Shown: piece by piece, positions 45,965 to 53,961 of the stretch
Layout of the letters: each line of letters opens with the position of its first letter
How positions within the stretch are numbered: position 1 is the first letter of the stretch
Source of the DNA: Exiguobacterium sp. s122
GTDB lineage: Bacteria; Bacillota; Bacilli; Exiguobacteriales; Exiguobacteriaceae
NCBI RefSeq assembly: GCF_018618475.1
Contig: NZ_JACSMD010000001.1
Span: forward strand, 930,001-994,000
DNA: 64,000 nucleotides
Direction: 5' to 3'
Notes under the pieces: generated by a model
Told to the model about the DNA's origin: nothing
Seen by the model: the letters and a program-made list of their open reading frames with translations, nothing else
Database searches by the model: none
Position numbers and translations under genes: made by a program

Positions 45965-47086
45965 TTATTTTGATTGATTGGCGAGTTCTTGTTCTTCGAG
46001 TTCACGTGCGGCAAGTTTTTCGGCAACGATGGCATCGATTTCTTTCTTCAACTCTTCAACCATTGTCGCTTCCGGTACCTTCCGAATAATCTTCCCGTGA
46101 CGGAAGAGGAGTCCTTCGTTCCGGGCGCCGGCGATACCGATGTCGGCTTCACGTGCTTCCCCTGGACCATTGACCGCACAACCGAGGACAGCGACTTTAA
46201 TGTTGACGTTAATGTTTTGAATGTATTCTTCGACTTCTTTCGCGATTGAAATCAAATCGATTTCAATTCGTCCACACGTCGGACACGAGATGAGCGTCGC
46301 CGCGTTCGCAGCGAGTCCGAACGACTTGAGCACTTCTTTCGCGACTTTTACTTCTTCGACGGGGTCGTCTGAAAGCGAGACGCGCACCGTCGAACCGATT
46401 CCGAGTGAGAGAATCGCGCCGAGACCGGCCGCTGATTTGAGTGAGCCGGAGAAGAGCGGGCCCGACTCGGTGATTCCGACGTGGAGCGGATAATCGAACG
46501 TCTTCGCGGCGAGCGTGTACGCCTCGAGCGCGAGGTTCACGTCTGACGCTTTGAGCGAGATAATCGTGTTATAAAAACCGAGGTCTTCTAGGATTTTCAC
46601 GTGGTGCATCGCACTTTCGACCATCCCTTGTGCCGTCGGATACCCGTATTTCTCGAGGAATTGTTTTTCGAGCGAGCCAGCGTTAACGCCGATTCGAATC
46701 GGAATTCCTTTCGCTTTCGCCGCATTGACGACCGCCTCGACTTTTTCACGGCGTCCGATGTTACCCGGGTTAATCCGGATCTTATCGACGCCACTTTCAA
46801 TCGCTTTTAGTGCCAATTTATAGTCGAAGTGAATATCGACGACGAGCGGGATGTTGATACGGCTCTTGATTTCAGCCAACGCGTCTGCGGCCCGTTCATC
46901 CGGACAAGCGACACGAACGACTTGGCATCCGGCTTCTTCGAGACGTAAAATCTCAGCAACGGTCGCCTCGACGTCATGTGTTTTTGTCGTCGTCATCGAT
47001 TGAATGACGACTTCATCTGATCCCCCGATGATGAGGTTGCCGACACGAATCGGGCGAGTTAATGAACGATGTAGTATTTCTGACAT
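45965..47086 (-). CDS. ispG: 4-hydroxy-3-methylbut-2-en-1-yl diphosphate synthase IspG
   Basis: The penultimate MEP-pathway enzyme, a 4Fe-4S reductase. The 373-residue protein has the TIM-barrel part ([21 protein letters not shown]) and the cluster-binding end with SCPTCGR and [10 protein letters not shown]. The frame is open to 47191, but AAGGAG is spaced for the ATG at 47086 (MSEILHR), better than the ATG two codons earlier. With ispH this window holds the last two steps of isoprenoid precursor synthesis. Confidence 0.96.
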   Translation of the reverse strand: MSEILHRSLTRPIRVGNLIIGGSDEVVIQSMTTTKTHDVEATVAEILRLEEAGCQVVRVACPDERAADALAEIKSRINIPLVVDIHFDYKLALKAIESGVDKIRINPGNIGRREKVEAVVNAAKAKGIPIRIGVNAGSLEKQFLEKYGYPTAQGMVESAMHHVKILEDLGFYNTIISLKASDVNLALEAYTLAAKTFDYPLHVGITESGPLFSGSLKSAAGLGAILSLGIGSTVRVSLSDDPVEEVKVAKEVLKSFGLAANAATLISCPTCGRIEIDLISIAKEVEEYIQNINVNIKVAVLGCAVNGPGEAREADIGIAGARNEGLLFRHGKIIRKVPEATMVEELKKEIDAIVAEKLAARELEEQELANQSK

Positions 47087-47238
47087 ATACATGATCTCCT
47101 TCTTTTGGAAAGGTTCCAATCGATATAAGATGATAGGTTTCCTATTTATCATAACGAAATGTTTATGAAAAAGCATCCGGCAAGCGTTCACTAGATGTGC
47201 TCTTTACAAAAGCTAACGTTATCTTAACAGATGCTTCA

Positions 47239-47266
47239 TAATTTTCCACCGTCTTAAGACCGATAT
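47239..47266 (+). promoter_or_regulatory. SigD-like (motility) promoter of the chemoreceptor
   Basis: TAAT (47239-47242), a 16-bp spacer and ACCGATAT (47259-47266). The SigD consensus is TAAA-N15-GCCGATAT, so this matches 3 of 4 and 7 of 8 positions with one extra spacer base. The gene is a chemotaxis receptor, exactly the expected target. Confidence 0.65.
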
Positions 47267-47304
47267 AGTGACCGAATAAAGAGTATCGAAAGGTGAGGAT
47301 CGGA

Positions 47305-48990
47305 TTGAAGTGGAAAAGAAGTTGGAGAAAACCGATATGGAAAATTGAGCGAAGGCTGCAATGGATGCTTATGCCGAGCGTCATTCTTTTCTTTTTGGCG
47401 ACGTTCGGATGGTTTGCTTTTCAAGCGGAGAGACAGGTAGCAACGGAAATCGAGAAACGATTGGACCGAGAAGCGACAGTCGTCCGCGAAGCGGTGAAAG
47501 CGACGTATGGCGCTTATGTGGCCAATGAAAAGTTGCTCGAGCGTTCGTTGAAGTCGACGTATATGCAACAAGCTTCACTTTTATCTGCGGACGGACTCGA
47601 AGCGAGTCAATATATCGTGAGCGAAGGTCAGCTCGAACACTTGACGGGGAAATCGATTCGAACACTTGACGCCGTCGCTTTGCCCGACGGTGACACGAGT
47701 TCTCGCGTCATTGAAGGACCGGATACATTCATCTCCGTCATCGCCATCCCTGAACTTCGAGCGGATTACGTTCTCGTCGTTTCGAAAGAGTCCGTGCTCG
47801 GTTCGATGTGGGCGTTACGAAAACAAGTCATCGTAATGATCATTGGATCTGTCATGTTGATTATGTTGCTGTTCAGCCGTCTGATTCAAAGCGAGTTGCG
47901 GCCCGTTACCCTCTTCTCTGAACGGCTGCGACGTGCCGTCGAACTGAGAACGTTCAAGCCGGTGAATTTGTCCGCTACATCATTTGAAATGCGGCAACTC
48001 GAGCGAGAATACAATACGCTGATTGAACTATGGAACACATCGATCAACACGTTGAGCAAGACGGCGATGGCGCTTGAATCCAGTTTGCCTACGTTCACGC
48101 ATCAACTCCAACGGAATGCGCATCAGCTGACAACGTTTCGAGAAGTCGCGACCTCATTAGAAGAAACGAGCGCATCGTATCAGTTTTATACGAGTGAGAC
48201 GACGCATCGCTTTACGGACGTCACACAACAGATTGACAAGCTCAATGACGATATTCGACACGTCGAGGAGCAAGCAGAAGCGTTAAAGGGAATGATTATG
48301 AACGAGCGGACTTCCTTTCACTCGCTACACGGTGAAAGTCAGCAATTCAAGTCGAAAGCGGATGCGATTCAAGAACGGCTATTGAACAGCGAGTCCGTCT
48401 CCAACCAAGCGGAGCACGCGCTACGGACGATTGTATCCGTCGCCTCGGCTACGAAAATGCTCGCACTCAATGCGTCGATTGAAGCGGCTCGAGCGGGCGA
48501 ACATGGGAAAGGGTTCGCGGTCGTCGCGAATGAAGTCGGTCAACTTGCAAAAGTGACGAATGACGCTTCGGTTTCAGCAGTAACGGCGATTGAAGCGATG
48601 CGGTTCGAGCGCGAAGAGACGCTAGAAGACTTAGAACGATTTAATCTAGACATCGCGCAGCTTGGAAACCAGTTGACCCGTTTAGAAGCGGGGATTGAAA
48701 AAATCGATGCAGGTGTACGTCGTCAAGTTGCGTCCTATCAAGCGATTGGTGAAACGACGCGCGCCACGGGGGAAGAGCTGACACAGATGGCACGGGCGGT
48801 CGAGCCGCTTGAAGAGATCGGGCAGGCGTTCGAAGGAAAACTCAAACAATTTTATACCGGGGTTGACGTGTTTTCGGACGCACAAACGACGTTACACGTC
48901 TCAGGGGTGGAACTTAGCGCGCAAAGTCAGCACGTGCATCACGTCCTTCAAGCATTGCAACCCGTTCAAAAAGACAACCAAGACCGTTAA
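47305..48990 (+). CDS. Methyl-accepting chemotaxis protein
   Basis: A 561-residue chemoreceptor. Two membrane helices (about 23-43 and 172-194) flank a small extracellular domain of about 125 residues. A helical signalling domain follows, with the hairpin tip [32 protein letters not shown] is not obvious. It would signal through CheA/CheW to the flagellar motor. No chemotaxis genes are nearby. The GTG at 47293 is in frame; AAAGGTGAGGA fits the TTG at 47305 better. Confidence 0.9.
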   Translation: MKWKRSWRKPIWKIERRLQWMLMPSVILFFLATFGWFAFQAERQVATEIEKRLDREATVVREAVKATYGAYVANEKLLERSLKSTYMQQASLLSADGLEASQYIVSEGQLEHLTGKSIRTLDAVALPDGDTSSRVIEGPDTFISVIAIPELRADYVLVVSKESVLGSMWALRKQVIVMIIGSVMLIMLLFSRLIQSELRPVTLFSERLRRAVELRTFKPVNLSATSFEMRQLEREYNTLIELWNTSINTLSKTAMALESSLPTFTHQLQRNAHQLTTFREVATSLEETSASYQFYTSETTHRFTDVTQQIDKLNDDIRHVEEQAEALKGMIMNERTSFHSLHGESQQFKSKADAIQERLLNSESVSNQAEHALRTIVSVASATKMLALNASIEAARAGEHGKGFAVVANEVGQLAKVTNDASVSAVTAIEAMRFEREETLEDLERFNLDIAQLGNQLTRLEAGIEKIDAGVRRQVASYQAIGETTRATGEELTQMARAVEPLEEIGQAFEGKLKQFYTGVDVFSDAQTTLHVSGVELSAQSQHVHHVLQALQPVQKDNQDR

Positions 48991-49016
48991 CGTGGTCTCG
49001 GTTGTCTTTTGTTTTT
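48969..49016. terminator. Bidirectional terminator with overlapping convergent stop codons
   Basis: AAAGACAACCAAGACC pairs with GGTCTCGGTTGTCTTTT around the loop GTTAACGT. The palindrome GTTAAC supplies the stop codons of both converging genes (TAA at 48988-48990 on plus, 48989-48987 on minus). T-rich tract to 49016. Confidence 0.88.
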
Positions 49017-49448
49017 GACGGGTGCATGAAAGAGCGGATAGGTGACATAGAAGACGATTAGCCCGAACCCGACGACGCTCCATTGTGGGGATGCATGATA
49101 AAGGACGATGACGAGAAACATCGGAACGATCGTCATCGCGACCGCGTACGGCCAGGCTTGCCGATACGGCCAAGCTTTTCCTTGTCGCACTTTTGTTACG
49201 AGTTGGACGTAAATGGCGGTAAAGGCAACCGTAATCATATAGAAGAAAAAAATCGCAAAGCCGTGTAAAAATAGCCACATCGGTGCAAAGAATTCGGGCT
49301 GTAAAAGGATGTAGTCAACAAGCGTGACGAGTAGGGTCAAGATGAGACTTGCAAGCATATACGCATGGAGCGGGGCGAGCCGAAGCCTGAGCGCTTGTTT
49401 CGTGGGAACAAGACTTTGGCGTAAAAAAGTGACAGTCGATGTAAGCAT
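48987..49448 (-). CDS. Small polytopic membrane protein, function unknown
   Basis: A 153-residue protein with four hydrophobic helices (about 28-50, 55-80, 98-118, 122-142) and basic ends. It has no motif I can name. The N-terminal pattern ([16 protein letters not shown] then a long helix) is loosely like DUF1189 membrane proteins, but it is shorter and I do not assign it. The frame opens at 49478; TTGGAG is spaced for the ATG at 49448. A minus-strand promoter is visible upstream. Confidence 0.7.
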   Translation of the reverse strand: MLTSTVTFLRQSLVPTKQALRLRLAPLHAYMLASLILTLLVTLVDYILLQPEFFAPMWLFLHGFAIFFFYMITVAFTAIYVQLVTKVRQGKAWPYRQAWPYAVAMTIVPMFLVIVLYHASPQWSVVGFGLIVFYVTYPLFHAPVKNKRQPRPR

Positions 49449-49466
49449 AAGACGAAACTCCAATCT

Positions 49467-49494
49467 GTTATAATACAATTCTTTAAATAAGCAA
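49467..49494 (-). promoter_or_regulatory. Promoter of the small membrane protein gene
   Basis: On the minus strand TTGCTT (49494-49489), a 16-bp spacer and TATAAC (49472-49467), 19 bp before the chosen ATG. Confidence 0.6.
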
Positions 49495-49511
49495 TGAATA
49501 AGTACAGTGGT

Positions 49512-49528
49512 TTAATAAAACCTTAACA
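49512..49528 (+). promoter_or_regulatory. Partial PhoP box upstream of the phosphate cotransporter
   Basis: TTAATA (49512-49517) and TTAACA (49523-49528) are 11 bp apart, the spacing of PhoP-box hexamers. The third position (49534) does not match. It lies just upstream of a weak promoter (TTTACA 49538-49543, CATAAT 49562-49567). Confidence 0.45.
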
Positions 49529-49629
49529 TTAAACGTGTTTACATTCGCCCGGGGTAGAAGGCATAATGAGTAGGGCATTAACAACCAAGCAAACACAACC
49601 AATTCACAATCAAAAGGAGTACAAAAATC

Positions 49630-51270
49630 GTGGAATTACAAGAAATGTTATTCATGTTTTTTGGAGGTTTAGGAATCTTCCTCTTCGGGATCAAATCGAT
49701 GGGAGACGGCCTTCAAAAGTCAGCAGGAAATCGTCTGCGCGACATCCTTGATAAGTATACAACGAATCCATTTCTCGGGGTACTCGCCGGGATTATCGTA
49801 ACCGTTTTGATTCAATCGTCGTCAGGTACGACCGTCATCACGGTCGGACTCGTTAGCGCCGGCTTCATGACGCTTCGTCAAGCCATCGGTGTCATCATGG
49901 GGGCGAACATCGGGACGACGGTCACGGCGTTCATCATCGGTTTCGATGTCGGGGCGTACGCGCTTCCGATGATCGCACTCGGTGCCGTCTTGTTGTTCTT
50001 CTTTAAGAAAGAAAAGTTCCAACATCTCGGACAAGTCGTATTTGGACTTGGTGCACTCTTCTACGGACTTGAACTCATGGGTGACGGGATGCGCCCGCTT
50101 CGTTCAAGTGAATACTTCATTGATTTGACACAATCGATGAGTGACAACCCGTTCCTCGGTGTCATCGTCGGTACGGTGTTCACTGTTATCGTCCAGTCGT
50201 CTTCTGCGACAATCGGGATTCTGCAAGAGCTTTACGCGGGTGGTTCAATCGAACTCGATGCGGCCCTTCCGGTTTTGTTCGGTGACAACATCGGGACAAC
50301 GATTACCGCAATCCTTGCGTCGATTGGTGCCTCAGTGGCAGCACGTCGTACAGCAGCAGCACACGTTATCTTTAACTTGATTGGTACGGTCATCTTCTTG
50401 ATCATCTTGCCACTCTTTACGCAGTATATTTTCTGGATCACAGATTTATTGGCGATTGAGTCGAAAATGCAAATTGCCTTCGCTCACGGGACGTTCAACG
50501 TTGCGAACACGCTCATCCAGTTCTGGTTCATCGGAGCGATTGCTTGGATGGTCACAAAACTCGTACCTGGCGAAGACTCAATCGTCGATACGAAAGCGCA
50601 ACATTTAGACCCAATCTTCATTCAACAATCACCGTCGATCGCTGTTGAACAAGCGAAATACGAAGTAATTCGCATGGGTGATTTCGCGAAGCTTGGTTTG
50701 GACGAGGCGCGCAACTACATGGCGACTGGTGATAAGAAACACTCTGAAAAATCAGCACATATCGAAGAAGCGTTAAACTCGCTCAATGCGAAAATCACAG
50801 ATTACCTCGTGAAATTGGCCGCGGTCGATTTGACTGAGCAGGAATCAAAAGAGCACAAAACGTTAATGCATGCCATCAATGACATCGAGCGAATCGGTGA
50901 CCATGTGGAGAATATCATCGAGTTGATTGACTATAAGACAGCGACTCGTGTGACGCTCTCGGCAGATGCGCAAAAAGAATTAACGGAAATGTACGACTTG
51001 ACGCGGGCGACACTCGAGAAGTCGCTTCAAACACTCGCAAGCGGGGATATGAACGAAGCCCGTCAAGTGATTGAAATGGAAGCGAAGCTCGATATGCTCG
51101 AGCGTCAGTTCCGTAAAAACCACGTCGTTCGTCTCAACACGGGCGAATGTGACGGTCAAGCTGGTATGTTCTTCGTCGATATGCTCTCGAACTTGGAGCG
51201 GATCGGTGACCATGCGATGAACATTACAGAAATCACGCTTGAAGATGCCAATAACGAAATGACCGTGTAA
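49630..51270 (+). CDS. Na/Pi cotransporter family protein with PhoU domain
   Basis: A 546-residue protein. The N-terminal part (about 1-310) has two inverted Na/Pi-cotransporter repeats, each with a QSSS motif (QSSSGTTVITVGLV and QSSSATIGILQELY). The C-terminal part (about 335-546) is a cytoplasmic helical PhoU-like domain. Such YjbB/NptA-type proteins move phosphate and may export or import it. Start GTG at 49630 with AAGGAG 10 bp upstream. Possible PhoP control fits the pst operon nearby. Confidence 0.92.
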   Translation: MELQEMLFMFFGGLGIFLFGIKSMGDGLQKSAGNRLRDILDKYTTNPFLGVLAGIIVTVLIQSSSGTTVITVGLVSAGFMTLRQAIGVIMGANIGTTVTAFIIGFDVGAYALPMIALGAVLLFFFKKEKFQHLGQVVFGLGALFYGLELMGDGMRPLRSSEYFIDLTQSMSDNPFLGVIVGTVFTVIVQSSSATIGILQELYAGGSIELDAALPVLFGDNIGTTITAILASIGASVAARRTAAAHVIFNLIGTVIFLIILPLFTQYIFWITDLLAIESKMQIAFAHGTFNVANTLIQFWFIGAIAWMVTKLVPGEDSIVDTKAQHLDPIFIQQSPSIAVEQAKYEVIRMGDFAKLGLDEARNYMATGDKKHSEKSAHIEEALNSLNAKITDYLVKLAAVDLTEQESKEHKTLMHAINDIERIGDHVENIIELIDYKTATRVTLSADAQKELTEMYDLTRATLEKSLQTLASGDMNEARQVIEMEAKLDMLERQFRKNHVVRLNTGECDGQAGMFFVDMLSNLERIGDHAMNITEITLEDANNEMTV

Positions 51271-51277
51271 TGTTAAG

Positions 51278-51313
51278 CCTTCGTCCACGCTCCCGTGGAC
51301 GAAGGTTTTTTTT
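51278..51313 (+). terminator. Terminator of the Na/Pi cotransporter gene
   Basis: A 12-bp perfect stem CCTTCGTCCACG / CGTGGACGAAGG (loop CTCC) followed by eight Ts. Confidence 0.93.
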
Positions 51314-51331
51314 AGACATCTCCTGATTTCA

Positions 51332-51359
51332 TTGACAGTATGGCAATCATTCATATATT
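51332..51359 (+). promoter_or_regulatory. SigA promoter of the tRNA pair
   Basis: A perfect TTGACA (51332-51337), a 16-bp spacer and TATATT (51354-51359), 18 bp before the first tRNA. Confidence 0.8.
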
Positions 51360-51377
51360 ATTACTGTATAACAACAT

Positions 51378-51451
51378 GGCGGTGTAGCTCAGCTGGCTAG
51401 AGCGTACGGTTCATACCCGTGAGGTCGTGGGTTCGACTCCCTCCGCCGCTA
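51378..51451 (+). tRNA. tRNA-Met (CAU), elongator type
   Basis: A 74-nt cloverleaf: acceptor GGCGGTG / CGCCGCT, D arm GCTC..GAGC, and anticodon stem-loop TACGG-TTCATAC-CCGTG with anticodon CAT. The variable loop is AGGTC and the T loop TTCGACT. It closely resembles B. subtilis elongator tRNA-Met. The T stem has one T-T mismatch (positions 50-64). CCA is not encoded. Confidence 0.9.
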
Positions 51452-51458
51452 TTGATAA

Positions 51459-51532
51459 GGACCCTTAGCTCAGCTGGTTAGAGCAGACGGCTCATAACCG
51501 TCCGGTCGTAGGTTCAAGTCCTACAGGGTCCA
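51459..51532 (+). tRNA. tRNA with CAU anticodon, probably tRNA-Ile2 (lysidine type)
   Basis: A 74-nt cloverleaf: acceptor GGACCCT / AGGGTCC, anticodon stem-loop GACGG-CTCATAA-CCGTC, T loop TTCAAGT. The body (TTAGCTCAGCTGGTTAGAGCAG shortened: TTAGCTCAG...AGAGCAG) resembles E. coli ileX more than elongator tRNA-Met. I infer an AUA-reading isoleucine tRNA whose C34 is changed to lysidine by TilS. A second tRNA-Met is the alternative. CCA is not encoded. Confidence 0.85.
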
Positions 51533-51536
51533 TTGT

Positions 51537-51567
51537 AGACAGCTTTCAAAATGAAAGCTGTCTTTTT
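51537..51567 (+). terminator. Terminator of the tRNA pair
   Basis: AGACAGCTTTCA / TGAAAGCTGTCT with loop AAA, followed by TTTTG. Confidence 0.92.
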
Positions 51568-51643
51568 GTTTTCAAAGTGGAAGACGTGGGTAAATATTCG
51601 TTAGCATTTTGTTTTTTGAAAAATATGAAATGAGGCGAATGAG

Positions 51644-53113
51644 ATGGAACGAAATCATACGATGATGCAATTCTTTGAGTGGCATGTCCCAGCTGACCAA
51701 AAGCATTGGAAACGATTGAAAGAACGTGCCGAGGAATTAAAGGAAGCGGGCATCACCGGTTTCTGGTTACCTCCGGTCACGAAAGGTCAGAGTAAAGAGG
51801 ACACAGGGTATGGCATTTATGATTTGTATGATTTGGGCGAGTTTGAACAAAAAGGTACGGTCGCCACAAAATACGGAACGAAACAAGAGCTGCTCGAAGC
51901 GACGGAATACGTCCAGTCGCTCGGGATGCAAGTGTATATGGACGTCGTGTTGAACCATAAAGCCGGAGCGGACGCGACCGAAAAATTTAATGTGCTTGAA
52001 GTCGACCCGGAAGACCGGACAAAGGTGTTGTCCGAAGAACCGTTCGAAATCGAAGGATGGACGAAGTTTGACTACGAGGCGCGTAACAATAAGTACTCGT
52101 CATTCAAATGGAACTTCCATCACTTTAACGGTACGGACTATGATGCGGCGACGGAACACAGTGGCATTTTCTTCATTCTCGGGGAAAACAAGAAATGGAA
52201 CGATAACGTCGACAGCGAGTTTGGTGTCTACGATTACTTGATGTTTGCGAATATTGATTATCATCACCCGGAAGTGAAGGAAGAAGTACTCAATTGGGGT
52301 AAATGGTTCATCGAAGAGACGAAATGTGACGGCTTCCGTCTCGATGCGATTAAACATATTAACTACGATTTCGTCAAAGAGTTCAGTCAAACGATGAAGG
52401 AAGAGAAAGGGGAAAACTTCTACCTCGTCGGCGAGTTCTGGAAGTCGGAGCTCGAAGATTGCCGAGCTTTTCTCGATAACATCGATTATCAAGTCGATCT
52501 CTTTGATGTCCCACTCCATTACAATTTGCAACGGGCGTCGGTCGAAGGGGAGTCGTTCGACATGCGGACGATTTTTGATGACACGCTCGTTCAGTCCCAT
52601 CCGCTCCATTCGGTCACGTTCGTGGACAATCACGACTCTCAACCAGACGAGGCGCTCGAGTCATGGGTCGAAGATTGGTTCAAACAAATCGCCTACGGTT
52701 TGATTTTGCTTCGTAAAGACGGCTATCCATGCGTATTTTATGGAGACTATTACGGCATTAACGGGCCGCATCCGTCAGAAGGGAAGAAGGATGCGATCAA
52801 TCCGCTCCTTTACGCCCGTCGCGAGAAAGCATACGGCCAACAAGACGACTACTTTGATGATGAACACGTAATCGGCTGGGTCCGTTGTGGTGTCGAGGAG
52901 ATCGAACGCTCAGGCTGTGCCGTCCTCATCTCGAACTCGGAAGAAGCCGAGAAACAGATGTTCGTCGGGGAACATCGCGCCGGGGAGAAGTGGGTCGATT
53001 TGACGAACACGGTTGATGCCATCGTCGAGATTGACGAAGACGGAAATGGGGTATTTAAAGTGGCGGCGGGGTCAATTTCAGTTTGGGCGTTACCAGAAGC
53101 TGACGTCGAGTAA
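51644..53113 (+). CDS. Cytoplasmic alpha-amylase (GH13)
   Basis: A 489-residue GH13 enzyme that cleaves alpha-1,4-glucans. It has no signal peptide (it begins MERNHTMMQFFEWH), so it acts inside the cell on glycogen or imported maltodextrins. Conserved regions: DVVLNH (100-105), FRLDAIKH with nucleophile Asp234, GEFW with acid/base Glu264, and FVDNHDSQ with Asp331. Together with the GH57 enzyme downstream it points to internal alpha-glucan metabolism. It has a modest TGAGGCG ribosome site. No terminator was seen before sodA. Confidence 0.94.
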   Translation: MERNHTMMQFFEWHVPADQKHWKRLKERAEELKEAGITGFWLPPVTKGQSKEDTGYGIYDLYDLGEFEQKGTVATKYGTKQELLEATEYVQSLGMQVYMDVVLNHKAGADATEKFNVLEVDPEDRTKVLSEEPFEIEGWTKFDYEARNNKYSSFKWNFHHFNGTDYDAATEHSGIFFILGENKKWNDNVDSEFGVYDYLMFANIDYHHPEVKEEVLNWGKWFIEETKCDGFRLDAIKHINYDFVKEFSQTMKEEKGENFYLVGEFWKSELEDCRAFLDNIDYQVDLFDVPLHYNLQRASVEGESFDMRTIFDDTLVQSHPLHSVTFVDNHDSQPDEALESWVEDWFKQIAYGLILLRKDGYPCVFYGDYYGINGPHPSEGKKDAINPLLYARREKAYGQQDDYFDDEHVIGWVRCGVEEIERSGCAVLISNSEEAEKQMFVGEHRAGEKWVDLTNTVDAIVEIDEDGNGVFKVAAGSISVWALPEADVE

Positions 53114-53123
53114 AGCATTACAA

Positions 53124-53152
53124 TTGAGAATGCCGTCACAAATCTGTTACAT
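53124..53152 (+). promoter_or_regulatory. Candidate promoter of sodA
   Basis: TTGAGA (53124-53129), a 17-bp spacer and TTACAT (53147-53152), 46 bp before the sodA start. Confidence 0.5.
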
Positions 53153-53197
53153 TTAAAACGAACGTTGTTCACACCAAATTTAAGGGGGATTTTAGTT

Positions 53198-53806
53198 ATG
53201 GCTAAATTTGAATTACCACAACTTGATTACGCATACGATGCACTTGAACCACACATTGACGCACGCACGATGGAAATCCACCACTCGAAACACCACAACA
53301 CATACGTCACGAACGTAAACAATGCACTCGAAGGAAAAGATGTGGAGTATTCTTCACTCGAAGAATTGCTTCAAAACCTCGATTCTCTTCCTGCTGACAT
53401 TCAAACGGCAGTACGCAACAACGGTGGCGGACATTGGAATCACTCGTTCTTCTGGAAGCAATTGAAGAAAAACGAGAACGGTGCGCCAACAGGTGAACTC
53501 GCTTCAGCGATCGACGAAGCGTTCGGTAGCTTTGATGCCTTCAAAGACGAGTTCGCAAAAGCGGCAGCAAGCCGATTCGGTTCTGGATGGGCTTGGCTCG
53601 TCGTGAAGAACGGCAAACTTGAAGTCACATCGACACCGAACCAAGACTCCCCAATCATGGAAGGCGTTACGCCGATTCTTGGACTTGACGTCTGGGAGCA
53701 CGCGTACTATTTGAACTATCAAAACCGCCGCCCGGATTACATCCAAGCGTTCTTCCACGTCATCGACTGGGATCACGTTGCAAAGCTTTACGCGAACGCA
53801 AAATAA
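53198..53806 (+). CDS. sodA: Superoxide dismutase (Mn/Fe)
   Basis: A 202-residue cytoplasmic enzyme that dismutates superoxide. It carries the metal-ligand segments [12 protein letters not shown] and DVWEHAYYL, and [13 protein letters not shown]. The GGGHWNH and surrounding residues favour the manganese type, not proven. The frame opens at 53165, but AAGGGGGAT fits the ATG at 53198. sodA next to pbpA and pst matches B. subtilis. Confidence 0.98.
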   Translation: MAKFELPQLDYAYDALEPHIDARTMEIHHSKHHNTYVTNVNNALEGKDVEYSSLEELLQNLDSLPADIQTAVRNNGGGHWNHSFFWKQLKKNENGAPTGELASAIDEAFGSFDAFKDEFAKAAASRFGSGWAWLVVKNGKLEVTSTPNQDSPIMEGVTPILGLDVWEHAYYLNYQNRRPDYIQAFFHVIDWDHVAKLYANAK

Positions 53807-53812
53807 GTATTT

Positions 53813-53846
53813 TTCCCGGGATTCTATTGAATCTCGGGATTTTTTA
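53813..53846 (+). terminator. Terminator of sodA
   Basis: CCCGGGATTC / GAATCTCGGG with loop TATT, followed by ATTTTTTAT. Confidence 0.85.
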
Positions 53847-53874
53847 TACATTTAATTATTTTGTAAACAAATTA

Positions 53875-53883
53875 TGATATAGT
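53875..53883 (+). promoter_or_regulatory. Extended -10 promoter of pbpA
   Basis: TGATATAGT: -10 TATAGT (53878-53883) with a TGn extension in an AT-rich region; the -35 position (ATTATT) is poor. Confidence 0.5.
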
Positions 53884-53961
53884 GAAAAACGAGTCAAAAT
53901 TAGAAGTTAACACCTAACATATATGTATAGAAGAAATGGATTGAGGAAGGAGACAACAGCA

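Noticed and set aside
45965-47191. Long form of IspG (408 residues)
   Set aside because: The extra 35 residues are not family-like and lack a ribosome site; AAGGAG fits the ATG at 47086.
51378-51532. One of the CAU tRNAs as initiator tRNA-fMet
   Set aside because: Initiator tRNA has a mismatched first pair and three G-C pairs in the anticodon stem (GGG/CCC); neither gene does.
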